This document shows, piece by piece, positions 1 to 8,769 of a DNA stretch of 64,000 nucleotides; positions within the stretch are counted from its first letter, which is position 1; every line of letters starts with the position of its first letter. The translations under genes and the position numbers were made by a program. This stretch comes from Variovorax ginsengisoli (lineage in GTDB: Bacteria > Pseudomonadota > Gammaproteobacteria > Burkholderiales > Burkholderiaceae_C), in assembly GCF_030486595.1 (NCBI RefSeq), contig NZ_JAUJZH010000021.1, positions 79,146 to 143,145 on the forward strand. The letters run 5' to 3'. The notes beneath the pieces are model-generated. The model was not told where the DNA came from and did no database searches. It saw only the letters and a program-made list of their open reading frames with translations.

Positions 1-405
1 GCCAGTCATCGAAAAGGCGAAGCGCATTGTGAGAAGCCCTTCGCTTAGCCTCGCATTCCCCTGCTTTTCAACGACGATCGCTAAGGGGTCGGGGACCGCC
101 TGGGAGTCCAACGTTCGACCGTCGGCGTCAACGAGCTCCAGAACGTAATCCCGGCGTGCGTTCGGCAACCTCGATGCGGTGCCATAGGAGACGGCCACGT
201 CTCCTGCCGAAACGCCGGCTGGGCCAAATCGAAAGGTCACGATGAACACTTTCGATAGGTCGGCAGCGTCGCCCTTGGCTCCGAGAAAGACATTGCCGAA
301 CCAGCCACTTGGAGGGGGCGTATCTGCAGCTGTTGAACATCCCCCAGCGCTGAGTAGCAGGGCACCGAGCAGCCCTAGAGTCGTGAAGGTGAATCTTGGA
401 GACAT
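1..405 (-). CDS. Lipoprotein, 3' end beyond window
   Basis: Open reading frame entering from the left edge; it has no stop inside the window, so it is partial. The N-terminus is a lipoprotein signal: a short charged start, a leucine/alanine-rich core and a lipobox ending in Cys at about residue 23 (motif SAGGC), followed by a Thr/Pro linker. The visible mature part (about 110 residues) reads as a beta-rich domain with no motif I recognise. It starts 14 bases after the stop of the metallopeptidase gene on the same strand, so the two are probably one transcript. Function unknown. Confidence 0.7.
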   Translation of the reverse strand, partial: MSPRFTFTTLGLLGALLLSAGGCSTAADTPPPSGWFGNVFLGAKGDAADLSKVFIVTFRFGPAGVSAGDVAVSYGTASRLPNARRDYVLELVDADGRTLDSQAVPDPLAIVVEKQGNARLSEGLLTMRFAFSMTG

Positions 406-419
406 GTCTACCCCTTGCC

Positions 420-1607
420 TCAGAGCGTGTTGTAGTACCACTGTATGCGTTCGCTATCGAGGATGCCCCCTGCCGCACCGTTGTTGCCACCGCACCCCAT
501 CAAATCTGATGCAGTGTCTTGGCGCCATTTGAGATCGGTAGACCCAAGGATGGGTGTTCCGCTCGCGTCGGCTCCGCCGCAAAAACCGTTGGTCGTGGTC
601 AGCTGCGTGCAAGAAGCGGTGGGCAAACCGTGTGCTGTTGCGCTAGCTTGGCACGCCGCTAAAGAAGTGAACATGTTTTCGTGAGGCCAACTCGTGGAGA
701 TGATCCCGCCGTCGCAGCAGTACTCGTCGGACAGACCGAATACGGCATGTCCGGTCTCGTGCACGATTGTTCCTGGAGTGCCCGCTTGAATCGTGAGCTG
801 CCCCACGCCATTAGCACCCCCAAAGTTGCCGAAGTCGCGCCATGTGGCGTCATGGTGCACGTACGCAGCTGCGTTGGCCGTGGCGGCAATTCTTGTCCAG
901 TTGGCCGGCTGCGTAATGCTACGCTGTTCGGTTCCGCTAATGTTCGACCTGACTAGCCCTCCGGTTGCCGGGTTCAGATAGAAGTTCCATTTGCTTCGGT
1001 TGCCTGTGATCTGTGCGTGAGCCAGGTAGCCATCAACGATGAGTCGACGAGCGTCACTCGCGAAGTCAGCTGGGCCTCTTCCGGGCGTTCCGTTGTAGTC
1101 AACTGGCACCATGACAACGTCGACAGCCTTCGCCGCGTCTGAGCGCACATACACCGCAATTGGCTCGGACGGATCTGCCTGAGCACCCACGCCGAACCCG
1201 ATCCATTGATCCCCTGCGACCATTCCGGTTGCGTCCTTGGCCCGTGCGCCGTAGGTCACAAAGCTCCCGTCCTGAAATGGGCCAACTAACGCCCTGCAAC
1301 TCGCAGGTGAGCTGGGCGGTTCGATCTGACAGGTTTGTACCGTTGTCTCTTTGATGGTTGGCAAAGGTAGGCACTCGCCTGCGACGTAGGGAGCGCAATA
1401 GCGATCACGCGTAAGGGTCCGCTGGACGATTGAGATCTCCGCGATACCGCGTGTTGACTCAGCCTCCGCGCTTAATGTGATTTGCTGCGTACTGGATGGA
1501 TGGAAGGGCTCGTGTATGGCCCGCACGGCGAGCGGCGTGCAACCAAACATCGTCCCCATCGAAAGCGTGAACGCCATGAGCGCAAAGGCGTAGCAAGTTC
1601 GCTTCAT
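420..1607 (-). CDS. Secreted M64-family-like zinc metallopeptidase lipoprotein
   Basis: About 395 residues. The start at 1607 is preceded by an AAAAGGAG ribosome-binding site and begins a lipoprotein signal peptide (MKRTCYAFALM..., Cys about residue 23 in motif MFGC). The C-terminal half carries HETGHAVFGLSDEY (about residue 282), matching the zinc-binding HExGHxxxGLxDEY pattern of peptidase family M64. Several Cys pairs near the C-terminus (CCDGG, CGGA, CGGN) suggest disulfides. The N-terminal 200 residues look like a beta-sandwich accessory domain. Likely acts outside the inner membrane on proteins; substrate unknown. It precedes another lipoprotein gene by 14 bases. Confidence 0.8.
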   Translation of the reverse strand: MKRTCYAFALMAFTLSMGTMFGCTPLAVRAIHEPFHPSSTQQITLSAEAESTRGIAEISIVQRTLTRDRYCAPYVAGECLPLPTIKETTVQTCQIEPPSSPASCRALVGPFQDGSFVTYGARAKDATGMVAGDQWIGFGVGAQADPSEPIAVYVRSDAAKAVDVVMVPVDYNGTPGRGPADFASDARRLIVDGYLAHAQITGNRSKWNFYLNPATGGLVRSNISGTEQRSITQPANWTRIAATANAAAYVHHDATWRDFGNFGGANGVGQLTIQAGTPGTIVHETGHAVFGLSDEYCCDGGIISTSWPHENMFTSLAACQASATAHGLPTASCTQLTTTNGFCGGADASGTPILGSTDLKWRQDTASDLMGCGGNNGAAGGILDSERIQWYYNTL

Positions 1608-1824
1608 GCCCTTCTCCTTTTCGATGAGCTGCGAGCAAGCCCAAGGGGTCGCTGTGTGCTCGAGGCAGGCCACGAGTGTTATCGGCGAGGAGCCTGGGAT
1701 GCATCCTCAATCCTAAGGATGGGAGCCCCCTGACGGGAAATGAAGCTGGGCCTTCCGGCTAGAGCCGAATTGTGGACACGTCTCAGGTCAACGTGGCGGC
1801 GCAGGCTACGTTTTCTTGCGCACG

Positions 1825-2328
1825 CTAGGCACTGCGAAACCGTGCGAGGCTGGGAGGCTGGTGACGTAGCATTTCGCTCAACCCGAACGTGTAGCGATCC
1901 AGGACGCCGGCGCGCAGCATCGTGAATCCCCAGTCGAACGACTGCTTCACGGCGTGCGCCGCGTCGATCGTCCCGTCGAGGTGCATGATGGCCAGCGCGC
2001 GCACCAGCACCGTAGGCGTCAGCTCTTCCTGGCTGGCGATTCGCAATAGTGCCTGGAGCTCAGGCCCGATGCTCGTGTGGTACTCCTCGCTGAGGTAGTC
2101 CTCCACCGTACCGAGATCGCGATGCCCTTCCATCGAGTGCACCGGCACCAGGATCGGGTCGTCCTGGTCGATGCCGTCGATCCAGCCCAGATCCACGCCG
2201 TCGATGTTCATGACCGAGAAGATGCAGTCCACCTGCAGAAGCTGCCGCTCGATCGGGAGGGTGAAGTCGCTCGCGTAGGGCGAGTAGAGCGCCGATGCGA
2301 TTCGGATGGGTGAGCGTTGGGTTCCCAT
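1825..2328 (-). CDS. Hypothetical protein
   Basis: 167 residues, soluble, no signal peptide or membrane segment. Acidic middle part (MNIDGVDLGWIDGIDQDD) and a helical C-terminus. It lies 16 bases after the gene ending at 2345, in the same orientation, and is last in a three-gene minus-strand set that diverges from the bactofilin operon. I do not recognise the family. High G/C third positions support coding. Confidence 0.6.
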   Translation of the reverse strand: MGTQRSPIRIASALYSPYASDFTLPIERQLLQVDCIFSVMNIDGVDLGWIDGIDQDDPILVPVHSMEGHRDLGTVEDYLSEEYHTSIGPELQALLRIASQEELTPTVLVRALAIMHLDGTIDAAHAVKQSFDWGFTMLRAGVLDRYTFGLSEMLRHQPPSLARFRSA

Positions 2329-2344
2329 GATCTCGTTCTCCTTC

Positions 2345-3301
2345 TCAGCGAGGGGTGCCGGGCGCTTTGTCCCGGAGCATCTTGTTCAAGCCGATCCGCA
2401 GGCCCTGTGCGGCGCCGGCCAGCTGCACTGCCCGGGCGTTGGAGGCGGCGAACCGCTGGCGTGCGACGGCCTCGAACTGCTCTGCGCTGTCCGCGCGCAG
2501 CTCGTCTGCACTGTCCTTCTGGGGCGAATCGTCGTCGCGGTGTTGCGCCTGGCGCCCGCGCAGTTCGTCGGTGCGACCTTCGGCCTGGTTGAGCTCGGCC
2601 AGGTCGGAGAGCGCCAGGGCATGGGCGTCGGCGCACCGGTCAAGCAGCACCTCGCACTGGAATGCCGCGTGCTCTCGGGCCACGCTGGTCATCGGTCGAT
2701 CCGGGTCTGAATCCAGCGGAGGGGCTTCCTCGTCGGGCAAGGGAGCGTCCTCGTGCCGGAGCTCGAGCCGAGGCTCGTCCCTCCGGGGCGTGATGCTCTC
2801 TGCGTTCGTGGTGAAACGTTGCTCGGCGACGTCTTTCGGCCTTCCCCGCGTCGAGGTGGCGGCCTGGCTGAAGTGGGCGCGCTCGACCTCGCGCTGGATC
2901 TCCTGGAGCAGCTCGAGCCCGACCGCGTCCAGCTGAACGCTTCGCCGGTCGCCTGATCGCTGTGCCGACTTCTGGGCGAGGACGTGATTGCGCTCCCGCA
3001 ACTGGTACATCTCGACCATATTGAGGGCGTTGCCCGGCAGGTGCTTCAAGTCCGTGTGTCTGCTGCCATCGCGGCCGGCGCCTGCGCCAGCTTCCGTGCC
3101 GGCCATGGGATCGACGAACTCGTCGACGCCGAGCCCCGCGGCCGCATCCTGGCCAGCGCCCGTGGCGCCGCCGCCGGTCCCCGAACCAGAGGCCGAGCCG
3201 GCCCCACTTCCGGCAGCCGCCGCACCGGAGGCATTTGCGCGGGCGAGGCCGAGCGCCTCCATGAGGGAAGGGCGGCGGGGAGGCGGGGTGTGGGCGTCCA
3301 T
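2345..3301 (-). CDS. Hypothetical protein with Gly/Ala-rich linker
   Basis: 318 residues. The first 70 residues include a low-complexity Gly/Ala/Ser stretch (about residues 23-60), followed by a charged, mostly helical Arg/Glu/Gln-rich region with coiled-coil character, for example around residues 225-265 with many Glu, Arg and Gln. No signal peptide. It is the middle gene of a minus-strand trio. The composition suggests a scaffold or structural role, but that is inference only; no family recognised. Confidence 0.55.
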   Translation of the reverse strand: MDAHTPPPRRPSLMEALGLARANASGAAAAGSGAGSASGSGTGGGATGAGQDAAAGLGVDEFVDPMAGTEAGAGAGRDGSRHTDLKHLPGNALNMVEMYQLRERNHVLAQKSAQRSGDRRSVQLDAVGLELLQEIQREVERAHFSQAATSTRGRPKDVAEQRFTTNAESITPRRDEPRLELRHEDAPLPDEEAPPLDSDPDRPMTSVAREHAAFQCEVLLDRCADAHALALSDLAELNQAEGRTDELRGRQAQHRDDDSPQKDSADELRADSAEQFEAVARQRFAASNARAVQLAGAAQGLRIGLNKMLRDKAPGTPR

Positions 3302-3332
3302 CTGTTCAGTGCTCGTGTGGGGAAGGGTGGGG

Positions 3333-3557
3333 CTAGTAGGCGTAGCGCTTCGAGCTGTGGCTCAGCGTGTAGGCCAGCTCTTCGGTGCGGTCGCCGACCT
3401 CTTCGCCGGCCTCGTTCAATTCGATCAATCTGCAGCCCTCGACCACCTCTTCGCCGCCGAGGTCCCGGAGGAGTTCGACGGCTGCGGCGACCGGGTCATC
3501 CCCGGCAAGGGGATGCAGGTCGGTTCCGATCAGGAGGGCGCGGCTCGCAATGGACAT
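3333..3557 (-). CDS. Small hypothetical protein
   Basis: 74 residues, acidic, beginning MSIASRALLIGTDLHPLAG; no cysteine motif or membrane segment. First gene of the minus-strand trio, its start about 130 bases from the oppositely directed bactofilin gene, so the 3558-3692 interval probably holds divergent promoters. Function unknown. Confidence 0.5.
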   Translation of the reverse strand: MSIASRALLIGTDLHPLAGDDPVAAAVELLRDLGGEEVVEGCRLIELNEAGEEVGDRTEELAYTLSHSSKRYAY

Positions 3558-3627
3558 CTTTTTAGCTACTCAGCTGAGGCGTCGTGTCGATTGCGCCGCA
3601 TTCGCGTTGCGATCGTCGTCGCTGTCA

Positions 3628-3657
3628 TTGACCGTTAGAAATTCGTGCCGATATCAT
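3628..3657 (+). promoter_or_regulatory. Sigma70-type promoter for the bactofilin/conjugation operon
   Basis: TTGACC at 3628-3633 and TATCAT at 3652-3657 are separated by 18 bases, in an A/T-rich patch that stands out from the surrounding sequence. The predicted start of transcription near 3664 gives a leader of about 30 bases before the ATG at 3693. A GAGG Shine-Dalgarno lies at 3681-3684. All downstream genes to the IS30 run the same way, so this may drive much of the conjugation block. Confidence 0.6.
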
Positions 3658-3692
3658 AGTACGGGTTAAATAAGTTCAACGAGGGTTTGAGT

Positions 3693-4484
3693 ATGAACAG
3701 CATCAGCAACGTTTCCAGCGCCGCGAGCGAACGGGCAGAGATCCCCGCATTTCTTGCGAAGAACGGGTCCGCCCCGACCGTGATCGGGACCGAATCGAAC
3801 TTCATCGGGGACCTGAGCATCAGCGAAGGCCAGGACCTGCACATCGAAGGCTGCGTGGTGGGCAATGTCTTCCACGGCGGCAAGGTCGTGGTTGCCGAAT
3901 CGGGCATCGTGCTCGGCTCCATCTTTGCTTCGCACCTCGAAGTCCACGGTGTGGTCGATGCGCCCGACGGCGAGATCCTGGCTGCAAATCTGGTGGTGCA
4001 CGGCACCTCGCGCATCACCGCCAGCGAAGTGACCGTGGCCGCTGGCTGCATGAACTACGAGCGCGGCGGTTTCATGAGCGCCCAGATGGGCATGCTTGCG
4101 ACTGGCGAGGTCACCGAGCGCATCGAGGCGCTGCTGGGCAAGGAACTCGATCGCGCAAAGGAACGCCGCGCCGCCATCGAGCATGCTCGCAGCGCCGCAC
4201 GCTCCTTCAATGCCCCAGTCCGCGCCATTGCGCCCCATGCCGGCTACGCGGCCGCTGCAGCGCTCGTCCCGGCGATCAATGACGAATCGGCTCCCGCAGC
4301 CGCGCAGCCCGAAGTCGCCTTCGCTGTTGCGCCTGCTGCCGAAGCTCCCGCCAGCGCTCCGGTGGCCCCGGCCGCCGCCCCTCGCGTTCCCTTCGCTCTC
4401 GTTCCCCCCGTCGCCGATTCCGCCAGCGATGAAGCTGACGACTCGCATGGTTCGGGAGATTCGATCCGAGCCTACGCAGGCTGA
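3693..4484 (+). CDS. Bactofilin family cytoskeletal protein
   Basis: 263 residues. Residues about 24-125 form the short-repeat beta-helix pattern of bactofilins: TVIGTESNFIGDLSISEG, then turns with HIEGCVVGNVFHGGKVVV, SGIVLGSIFASHLEVHG and GEILAANLVVHG. The C-terminal 110 residues are Ala/Pro-rich and probably disordered. Bactofilins polymerise spontaneously into membrane-associated filaments that localise other proteins. ATG at 3693 is chosen over the in-frame TTG at 3687 because of the GAGG site 8 bases upstream. It heads a run of type IVB conjugation genes, which is unusual and suggests it places or scaffolds the machine (inference). Confidence 0.85.
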   Translation: MNSISNVSSAASERAEIPAFLAKNGSAPTVIGTESNFIGDLSISEGQDLHIEGCVVGNVFHGGKVVVAESGIVLGSIFASHLEVHGVVDAPDGEILAANLVVHGTSRITASEVTVAAGCMNYERGGFMSAQMGMLATGEVTERIEALLGKELDRAKERRAAIEHARSAARSFNAPVRAIAPHAGYAAAAALVPAINDESAPAAAQPEVAFAVAPAAEAPASAPVAPAAAPRVPFALVPPVADSASDEADDSHGSGDSIRAYAG

Positions 4485-4631
4485 TGCCGCGCATGGCTGG
4501 ACCCTTGCCGCAGTCGTTGCGTGAGGGTTCAGCCGTCCCCTTGGCGGCCGAGCTGCTATCAGGCGGCTGAGCGGCCTCGCAGCACGGCAATCCCAACGAA
4601 CTGAGACCTCCCGAGATTCGACGTCCCGCCG

Positions 4632-5057
4632 ATGACCTCCTCCCTCTCAAGCATGCCCAAGGGCACTTTCGACAGCAAGTTGGCGAAGGTCGTCTTTGGC
4701 GACGACGTCACCCGCCAGCGCGGGCCGCTTTCCTCCGAGCAGCAGAAAGAATGCGCTGAGAAGCTCCTGCGATGGCTTGAGTCGACACCTTCGATCGTGA
4801 TCGCGCGCCACGCGTGCGAGGTGGATCGGCAGCTCGTTTCAAAGCTTCACGGCGAGCACCTTCGGGTGGTCGTGAAGTGGTTCGCCGAGAACGCCGCAAG
4901 CGTTGGCGGCCTCATGCCCAAGGTGACGCGATACGCCACCGCGATGACGCGCGCCGTGGGCTACAACTCTCTGTACCAGCCAGGCCCCCTTGAACGGTTC
5001 CGTCTCGCACTCGAGATGGACAACCAGAGCGGCTCGACGACGTCGAGCGGAAGCTGA
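4632..5057 (+). CDS. Hypothetical protein in the conjugation operon
   Basis: 141 residues, soluble, helical, with no signal peptide. It ends 2 bases before the next start, so translation is probably coupled to the small membrane protein at 5060. Alternative start MPKG at 4653. No motif recognised. Position between bactofilin and transfer genes suggests a transfer accessory role. Confidence 0.65.
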   Translation: MTSSLSSMPKGTFDSKLAKVVFGDDVTRQRGPLSSEQQKECAEKLLRWLESTPSIVIARHACEVDRQLVSKLHGEHLRVVVKWFAENAASVGGLMPKVTRYATAMTRAVGYNSLYQPGPLERFRLALEMDNQSGSTTSSGS

Positions 5058-5059
5058 GC

Positions 5060-5626
5060 ATGACTGACCACGAAAGCGGGCAATCCCCCACCAAGTTGCG
5101 CCGCGCCGCCAAGGTTGCGAACAGCGCGCTGGTCCCCAAGGGCGTAGGCCTGGCGGTCGGCCAGTTCGGCAGGTCGAAGGCTAACCTGAGCGAGGCGTGG
5201 CAAGCGGCGCGCGAGACGCGCCAGCGCTTGCTCAACGAGTCCAAGCTTCCGATCAAGACCGTGATCTTGAAGGATGGCACCGAGCACGACCTTCCCACGG
5301 ACCCGGCTGAGCGGTTCGAATTCCTGTATCGCGTGATGGATTGGAGCCCCGCACACCACGCCAGCCAGATCAGCGCCGCGCGCCGGGCCAAGTACGGCTC
5401 GATCGTGATGACGATCCTCTCCTTCGCGCTGGTCTGCTTCATGATCTTCAACGTGCCGATGTGGATCGCCTTCCTGCTGATCCCAACGAGCCTGACGATT
5501 CTGGCAGTCGGCGCCGCGACCACATTCCGCTGGGCGCTGGTCGAGTACCAGTACACGCGGCGCTCCCTCATCAACTTCAAGACGTTCATCGTCCAGCCGA
5601 AATTCTTCCGATGGATTTTCTGCTGA
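5060..5626 (+). CDS. Two-helix inner-membrane protein, possible TraX/IcmV counterpart
   Basis: 188 residues. A cationic soluble N-terminal part is followed by two adjacent hydrophobic helices at about residues 114-135 and 139-160 (SIVMTILSFALVCFMIF and MWIAFLLIPTSLTILAVG). This layout and the neighbourhood (lytic transglycosylase, TrbA, TrbB, TrbC) fit the small IcmV/TraX component of type IVB systems, but I see no diagnostic motif, so the name is tentative. The last 16 bases overlap the next gene. Confidence 0.6.
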   Translation: MTDHESGQSPTKLRRAAKVANSALVPKGVGLAVGQFGRSKANLSEAWQAARETRQRLLNESKLPIKTVILKDGTEHDLPTDPAERFEFLYRVMDWSPAHHASQISAARRAKYGSIVMTILSFALVCFMIFNVPMWIAFLLIPTSLTILAVGAATTFRWALVEYQYTRRSLINFKTFIVQPKFFRWIFC

Positions 5627-6108
5627 TCACAGTGCTGGCCGGGTCGCTCGGCATGGGTCAGCCCGCCCAGACCAATCAAGTCAAGGTGGCACTTCCGGAG
5701 CAACTGCCTGCGAACTGCGTGCAGGCGGCTGCCAATCGGTACGACGTGCCCGCAATGCTGCTGCTCGCCATCGTGAAATGGGAGTCGCGCGGCAAGCAGG
5801 CCGTGAACTGCAACAACGCCGGCGGCGGATGCGATCTGGGCATCGCGCAGATCAACACCAAGTGGTGGGCGCCGCATCTGATGAAGAACTATGGCATCGC
5901 GCCCGAGCGCCTGCTCAATGACAACTGCCAGGCTTTGATGGCGCAGTCGTACATCCTGCGCAAGGAATCGCTGGCCGAGCAGTGCAAGGGGGACCTGTGG
6001 TGCGGCGCCGCGCGCTATCACTCGCCCAACTCGACCGAGCTGCAGCAGAAGTACATCGCCCGGGTGTGGGACGCGCACCTTGGAATCTTGCAGCGAGGAG
6101 CTTTCTGA
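5611..6108 (+). CDS. Lytic transglycosylase (PilT/VirB1-type)
   Basis: 165 residues with an N-terminal hydrophobic segment (MDFLLITVLAGSLGMG), probably a signal peptide. The SLT fold motifs are visible: LLAIVKWESRGK with the catalytic Glu, GIAQINTKWW, and ARYHS near the C-terminus. Cys pairs (NCNNAGGGC, NCQA, CKGDLWC) suggest periplasmic disulfides. It would cut peptidoglycan to let the transfer apparatus or pilus cross the wall. In R64 the comparable pilT sits in the pil operon; here it is in the tra block. It overlaps both neighbours (16 bases upstream; TGATG downstream). Confidence 0.85.
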   Translation: MDFLLITVLAGSLGMGQPAQTNQVKVALPEQLPANCVQAAANRYDVPAMLLLAIVKWESRGKQAVNCNNAGGGCDLGIAQINTKWWAPHLMKNYGIAPERLLNDNCQALMAQSYILRKESLAEQCKGDLWCGAARYHSPNSTELQQKYIARVWDAHLGILQRGAF

Positions 6109-7637
6109 TGGCTAAGGGAAACAGTGCAACGTCGAACGCGGCCAGCGCGGAGAGCCAAGCCATCCAGATGGTGCTGGGCATGGGGCTGGTCGTCCTGATC
6201 CTGGGCGCAGCGCTCTGGTTCACCGGCTCCAATCGCATCGTCTACTACTTCACCCCGTTCTTCAAGGCGATCGCGTGGCTGTACAACCTGGTGCCCGGCG
6301 GTGGCGTGACGTGGGGAAGGCTCAGCTACCTGCATGACGCCTTTCGGGCACGGCCGAAGGACGTGTCGATCTTCGACTTCCTGCGCTTCGTGGACATGGC
6401 GCTTCTGCCGCTGGTCGTCCTGACGGCGGTCGCCATGGTCGGCCTGGTCGCGTGGACCTTCACGCGTAAGGGGAACAAGCTGGCCCGCAAGCCGACACCC
6501 GAGTCGCTCACGCAGATCCTGTCGCGGCGCTTCTCTGGCGTCGTGCCCGTCATGCACCTGGGCTCGCAGTTGATCCTCGACCAACTGCCGAAGTGGCGCC
6601 GCCAGGTCTGGCCGGAGGAGGTGCTCATGAAGCACAAGATCAACGGCAAGCCCATGCTGACGGACAACAAGGTCAACCTCGACCAGATCCGGCTGTACTT
6701 CCAGGGCGAGCCGAAGGTCATCAAGGGCACGAACCGCCTGAAGAGCCATATGCTGGGCATCCAGCTGGTCTCCGTCCTGCACGACCGTGGCAAGAAGGTG
6801 ATCTATCCCGATCGCATGAGCCCGACGTGCAAGGTCATGTACGCGCTGCTGGTCGCGCACGCATTTGGCGGCAAGGATGGCAAGAAGGACTACGAACGCG
6901 CGATGAACGAGCTCAACTACTCGTGCACGGCTCACCCGGATGGCCTGCCCAATCTGACCGTGGCGCAGTGGATCTTCGACAAGTACCGCACCCACGAGAA
7001 GGCGGCGAATCTCTTCGCCGTGCACCACTGGGAGTACACCTACCTCTACGCGCTGTTCTTCATGGCCAAGCGCCAGGGCAAGGTCACGCACCGCCAGTGG
7101 ATCTGGCTCAAGCCGCAGGACCGCATCCTGTTCTACGTGCTGAACACGGTGCTTCGCAAGGTGCCTCACACGGAATCGGCTGCCGTCTGGTGCCAGTTCG
7201 ACTTCGAGCGCAAGGCGGCCAAGGCCGGGCTCGTGCCGGTCAGTCCCCAGGGGCATCCGCAGATCGTCGTGCAACCGGCGGAGGAGGCGATGGTCGAGGC
7301 GTGGAACCACCACGTCAACGGCACCGACGACGACGAGGACAAGTGGTGGGCCGAGGGCCAGGTGTGGCGCCGGGCGAACAACGTGAAGTTGCAAGCGCCC
7401 CCGCTGCCGCCGGCCGAGGCCCTGGAGGTCGCGAACGCGGATACCCGGTTCGACGACGAGGCGCGTGGCGAACGCGAAGAGTCCGCCCGACGCTTCAATG
7501 CCAAGTCGCGCGACGGCGCCGAATCCCTGATGGGCACCGGCGAGTCGATGGCGGACTTCGCGGCGCTGGCCGCGGCTGCCGGCCGCGCAGGAGCGGCTGG
7601 CCGTGCCGGCGCGGCTTCTGGCGGCCTTGATTTCTGA
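6108..7637 (+). CDS. trbA: TrbA/DotM (IcmP)-like type IVB coupling-complex protein
   Basis: 509 residues. The ATG at 6108 overlaps the preceding TGA and follows a GAGGAGC ribosome site. There are two N-terminal membrane helices (about residues 20-42 and 97-118), then a large cytosolic domain with the conserved region FAVHHWEYTYLYALFFMAKR typical of DotM/TrbA. In Legionella, DotM binds the DotL coupling ATPase and recruits acidic effectors; in IncI plasmids TrbA is needed for transfer. The Gly/Ala-rich tail (about residues 480-508) is low complexity. Order trbA-trbB-trbC matches R64, with one extra gene before trbC. Confidence 0.85.
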   Translation: MAKGNSATSNAASAESQAIQMVLGMGLVVLILGAALWFTGSNRIVYYFTPFFKAIAWLYNLVPGGGVTWGRLSYLHDAFRARPKDVSIFDFLRFVDMALLPLVVLTAVAMVGLVAWTFTRKGNKLARKPTPESLTQILSRRFSGVVPVMHLGSQLILDQLPKWRRQVWPEEVLMKHKINGKPMLTDNKVNLDQIRLYFQGEPKVIKGTNRLKSHMLGIQLVSVLHDRGKKVIYPDRMSPTCKVMYALLVAHAFGGKDGKKDYERAMNELNYSCTAHPDGLPNLTVAQWIFDKYRTHEKAANLFAVHHWEYTYLYALFFMAKRQGKVTHRQWIWLKPQDRILFYVLNTVLRKVPHTESAAVWCQFDFERKAAKAGLVPVSPQGHPQIVVQPAEEAMVEAWNHHVNGTDDDEDKWWAEGQVWRRANNVKLQAPPLPPAEALEVANADTRFDDEARGEREESARRFNAKSRDGAESLMGTGESMADFAALAAAAGRAGAAGRAGAASGGLDF

Positions 7638-7655
7638 TTTCAACCTGAGCGACAC

Positions 7656-8726
7656 ATGAACGAACACAACACCCAGCCGAGCGCGGCGAACCCAGTCCCG
7701 ACGCTTTCGCTGGCCGGCTCGTCCTTCAACTTCATCGAAACCGGCGGGCGCGACGTGGAGAGCGCCGATTTCGTGCCTCTTTGGACCGCGGTGCGCCCTG
7801 GTGAGGTGTGGAAGATCTGGTGGAACGGCCACAAGTCCGAGCTCGAGCTGCGCTTCAACGAAACGACCCTCTGGGCTTCGCAGGTCTATCCGCTGCCCGG
7901 ACGCCTGCGTGATCTGCCGGCGTACCGGCAGATCGTCGACCAGTTCACGGGTTCGACGCAGGCCGGCACGGCGGGGTCGAGCTTCCTCAGCCGAGCACGC
8001 AAGGGGCTGATCGAGCGCGTCAACACGCCGCGCGCTCTCGGGCGGACGGCGCTGGCACTGGTGCGGTGGTTCCTGATGCTCATGGGCCTCGTGCTGCTGG
8101 TGACGATGTGCTCGCAGTTGCGCGCGCGCAGCTCCGGCAATCTGCCTCCCGGGTCGCACTACGGGGTGACAGCACCGTCCCGCGAACCTGTCGCGGCGAA
8201 GAGTGAAGTCCCTCCGGAAATGCGCGATCGCACGCTCGGTGACGCCCTTTCGGCGACGGAGATGCAGGTCGTGGCGAATGCGGCGCGCGAGATGGGCATC
8301 CAGATGCGCCCGTCCGGCCAGCCCTTCGTGATCTTCAGCGACCCGAACTGCCCCTCGTGCAAGGACCTGGAGCCGAAGCTGTCCCAGATTGACCCGCGCT
8401 TCGTGCCCGTCATCGTTCCGGTTTCCTTCAAGGTCGGTTCGGAGGAGCTGGTCAAGAGCGTGCTGTGCGCGAAGGACACGGTTTCGGCCTGGTCAGCGGC
8501 GATCGGCGGCTATGGGCCCACCGGCGACGCTGTGAGCGACGGCAAATGTGCTGGCGCCGAGGACAAGGCGATGAAGGCAAACGGCGCCTTCGTCGCGCTG
8601 AACTTCACCGGCACCCCGACCCTGGTGTCGGCGACTGGCAAGGTGATCGCCGGCTCGGGGTCGCTCGACGATATCAACAAGTGGCTCGCCGAGAACGGTG
8701 GCCTGAAGGATGGCGCCGCGCGCTGA
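7656..8726 (+). CDS. trbB: TrbB-like thioredoxin-fold (DsbC-type) protein
   Basis: 356 residues. A cytosolic N-terminal part (about 130 residues) is followed by one membrane helix (about residues 135-155, ALALVRWFLMLMGLVLLVTM). The periplasmic part holds a thioredoxin fold with FVIFSDPNCPSCKDLEP (CPSC active site about residue 231) and the cis-Pro region FTGTPTLV. This fits IncI TrbB, a DsbC-like disulfide isomerase presumed to fold transfer or pilus proteins. The extra cytosolic domain before the helix is longer than in TrbB as I know it. Lies between trbA and trbC. Confidence 0.75.
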   Translation: MNEHNTQPSAANPVPTLSLAGSSFNFIETGGRDVESADFVPLWTAVRPGEVWKIWWNGHKSELELRFNETTLWASQVYPLPGRLRDLPAYRQIVDQFTGSTQAGTAGSSFLSRARKGLIERVNTPRALGRTALALVRWFLMLMGLVLLVTMCSQLRARSSGNLPPGSHYGVTAPSREPVAAKSEVPPEMRDRTLGDALSATEMQVVANAAREMGIQMRPSGQPFVIFSDPNCPSCKDLEPKLSQIDPRFVPVIVPVSFKVGSEELVKSVLCAKDTVSAWSAAIGGYGPTGDAVSDGKCAGAEDKAMKANGAFVALNFTGTPTLVSATGKVIAGSGSLDDINKWLAENGGLKDGAAR

Positions 8727-8769
8727 ACCGCGTGCGCCCGTTCCCCGCTCCTGGCCACTGAACCGCCGT

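Noticed and set aside
6018..8159. 713-codon minus-strand open frame opposite trbA/trbB
   Set aside because: Typical antisense frame in GC-rich DNA; composition (His/Arg/Leu rich, no motifs) and perfect overlap with intact conjugation genes show it is not real.
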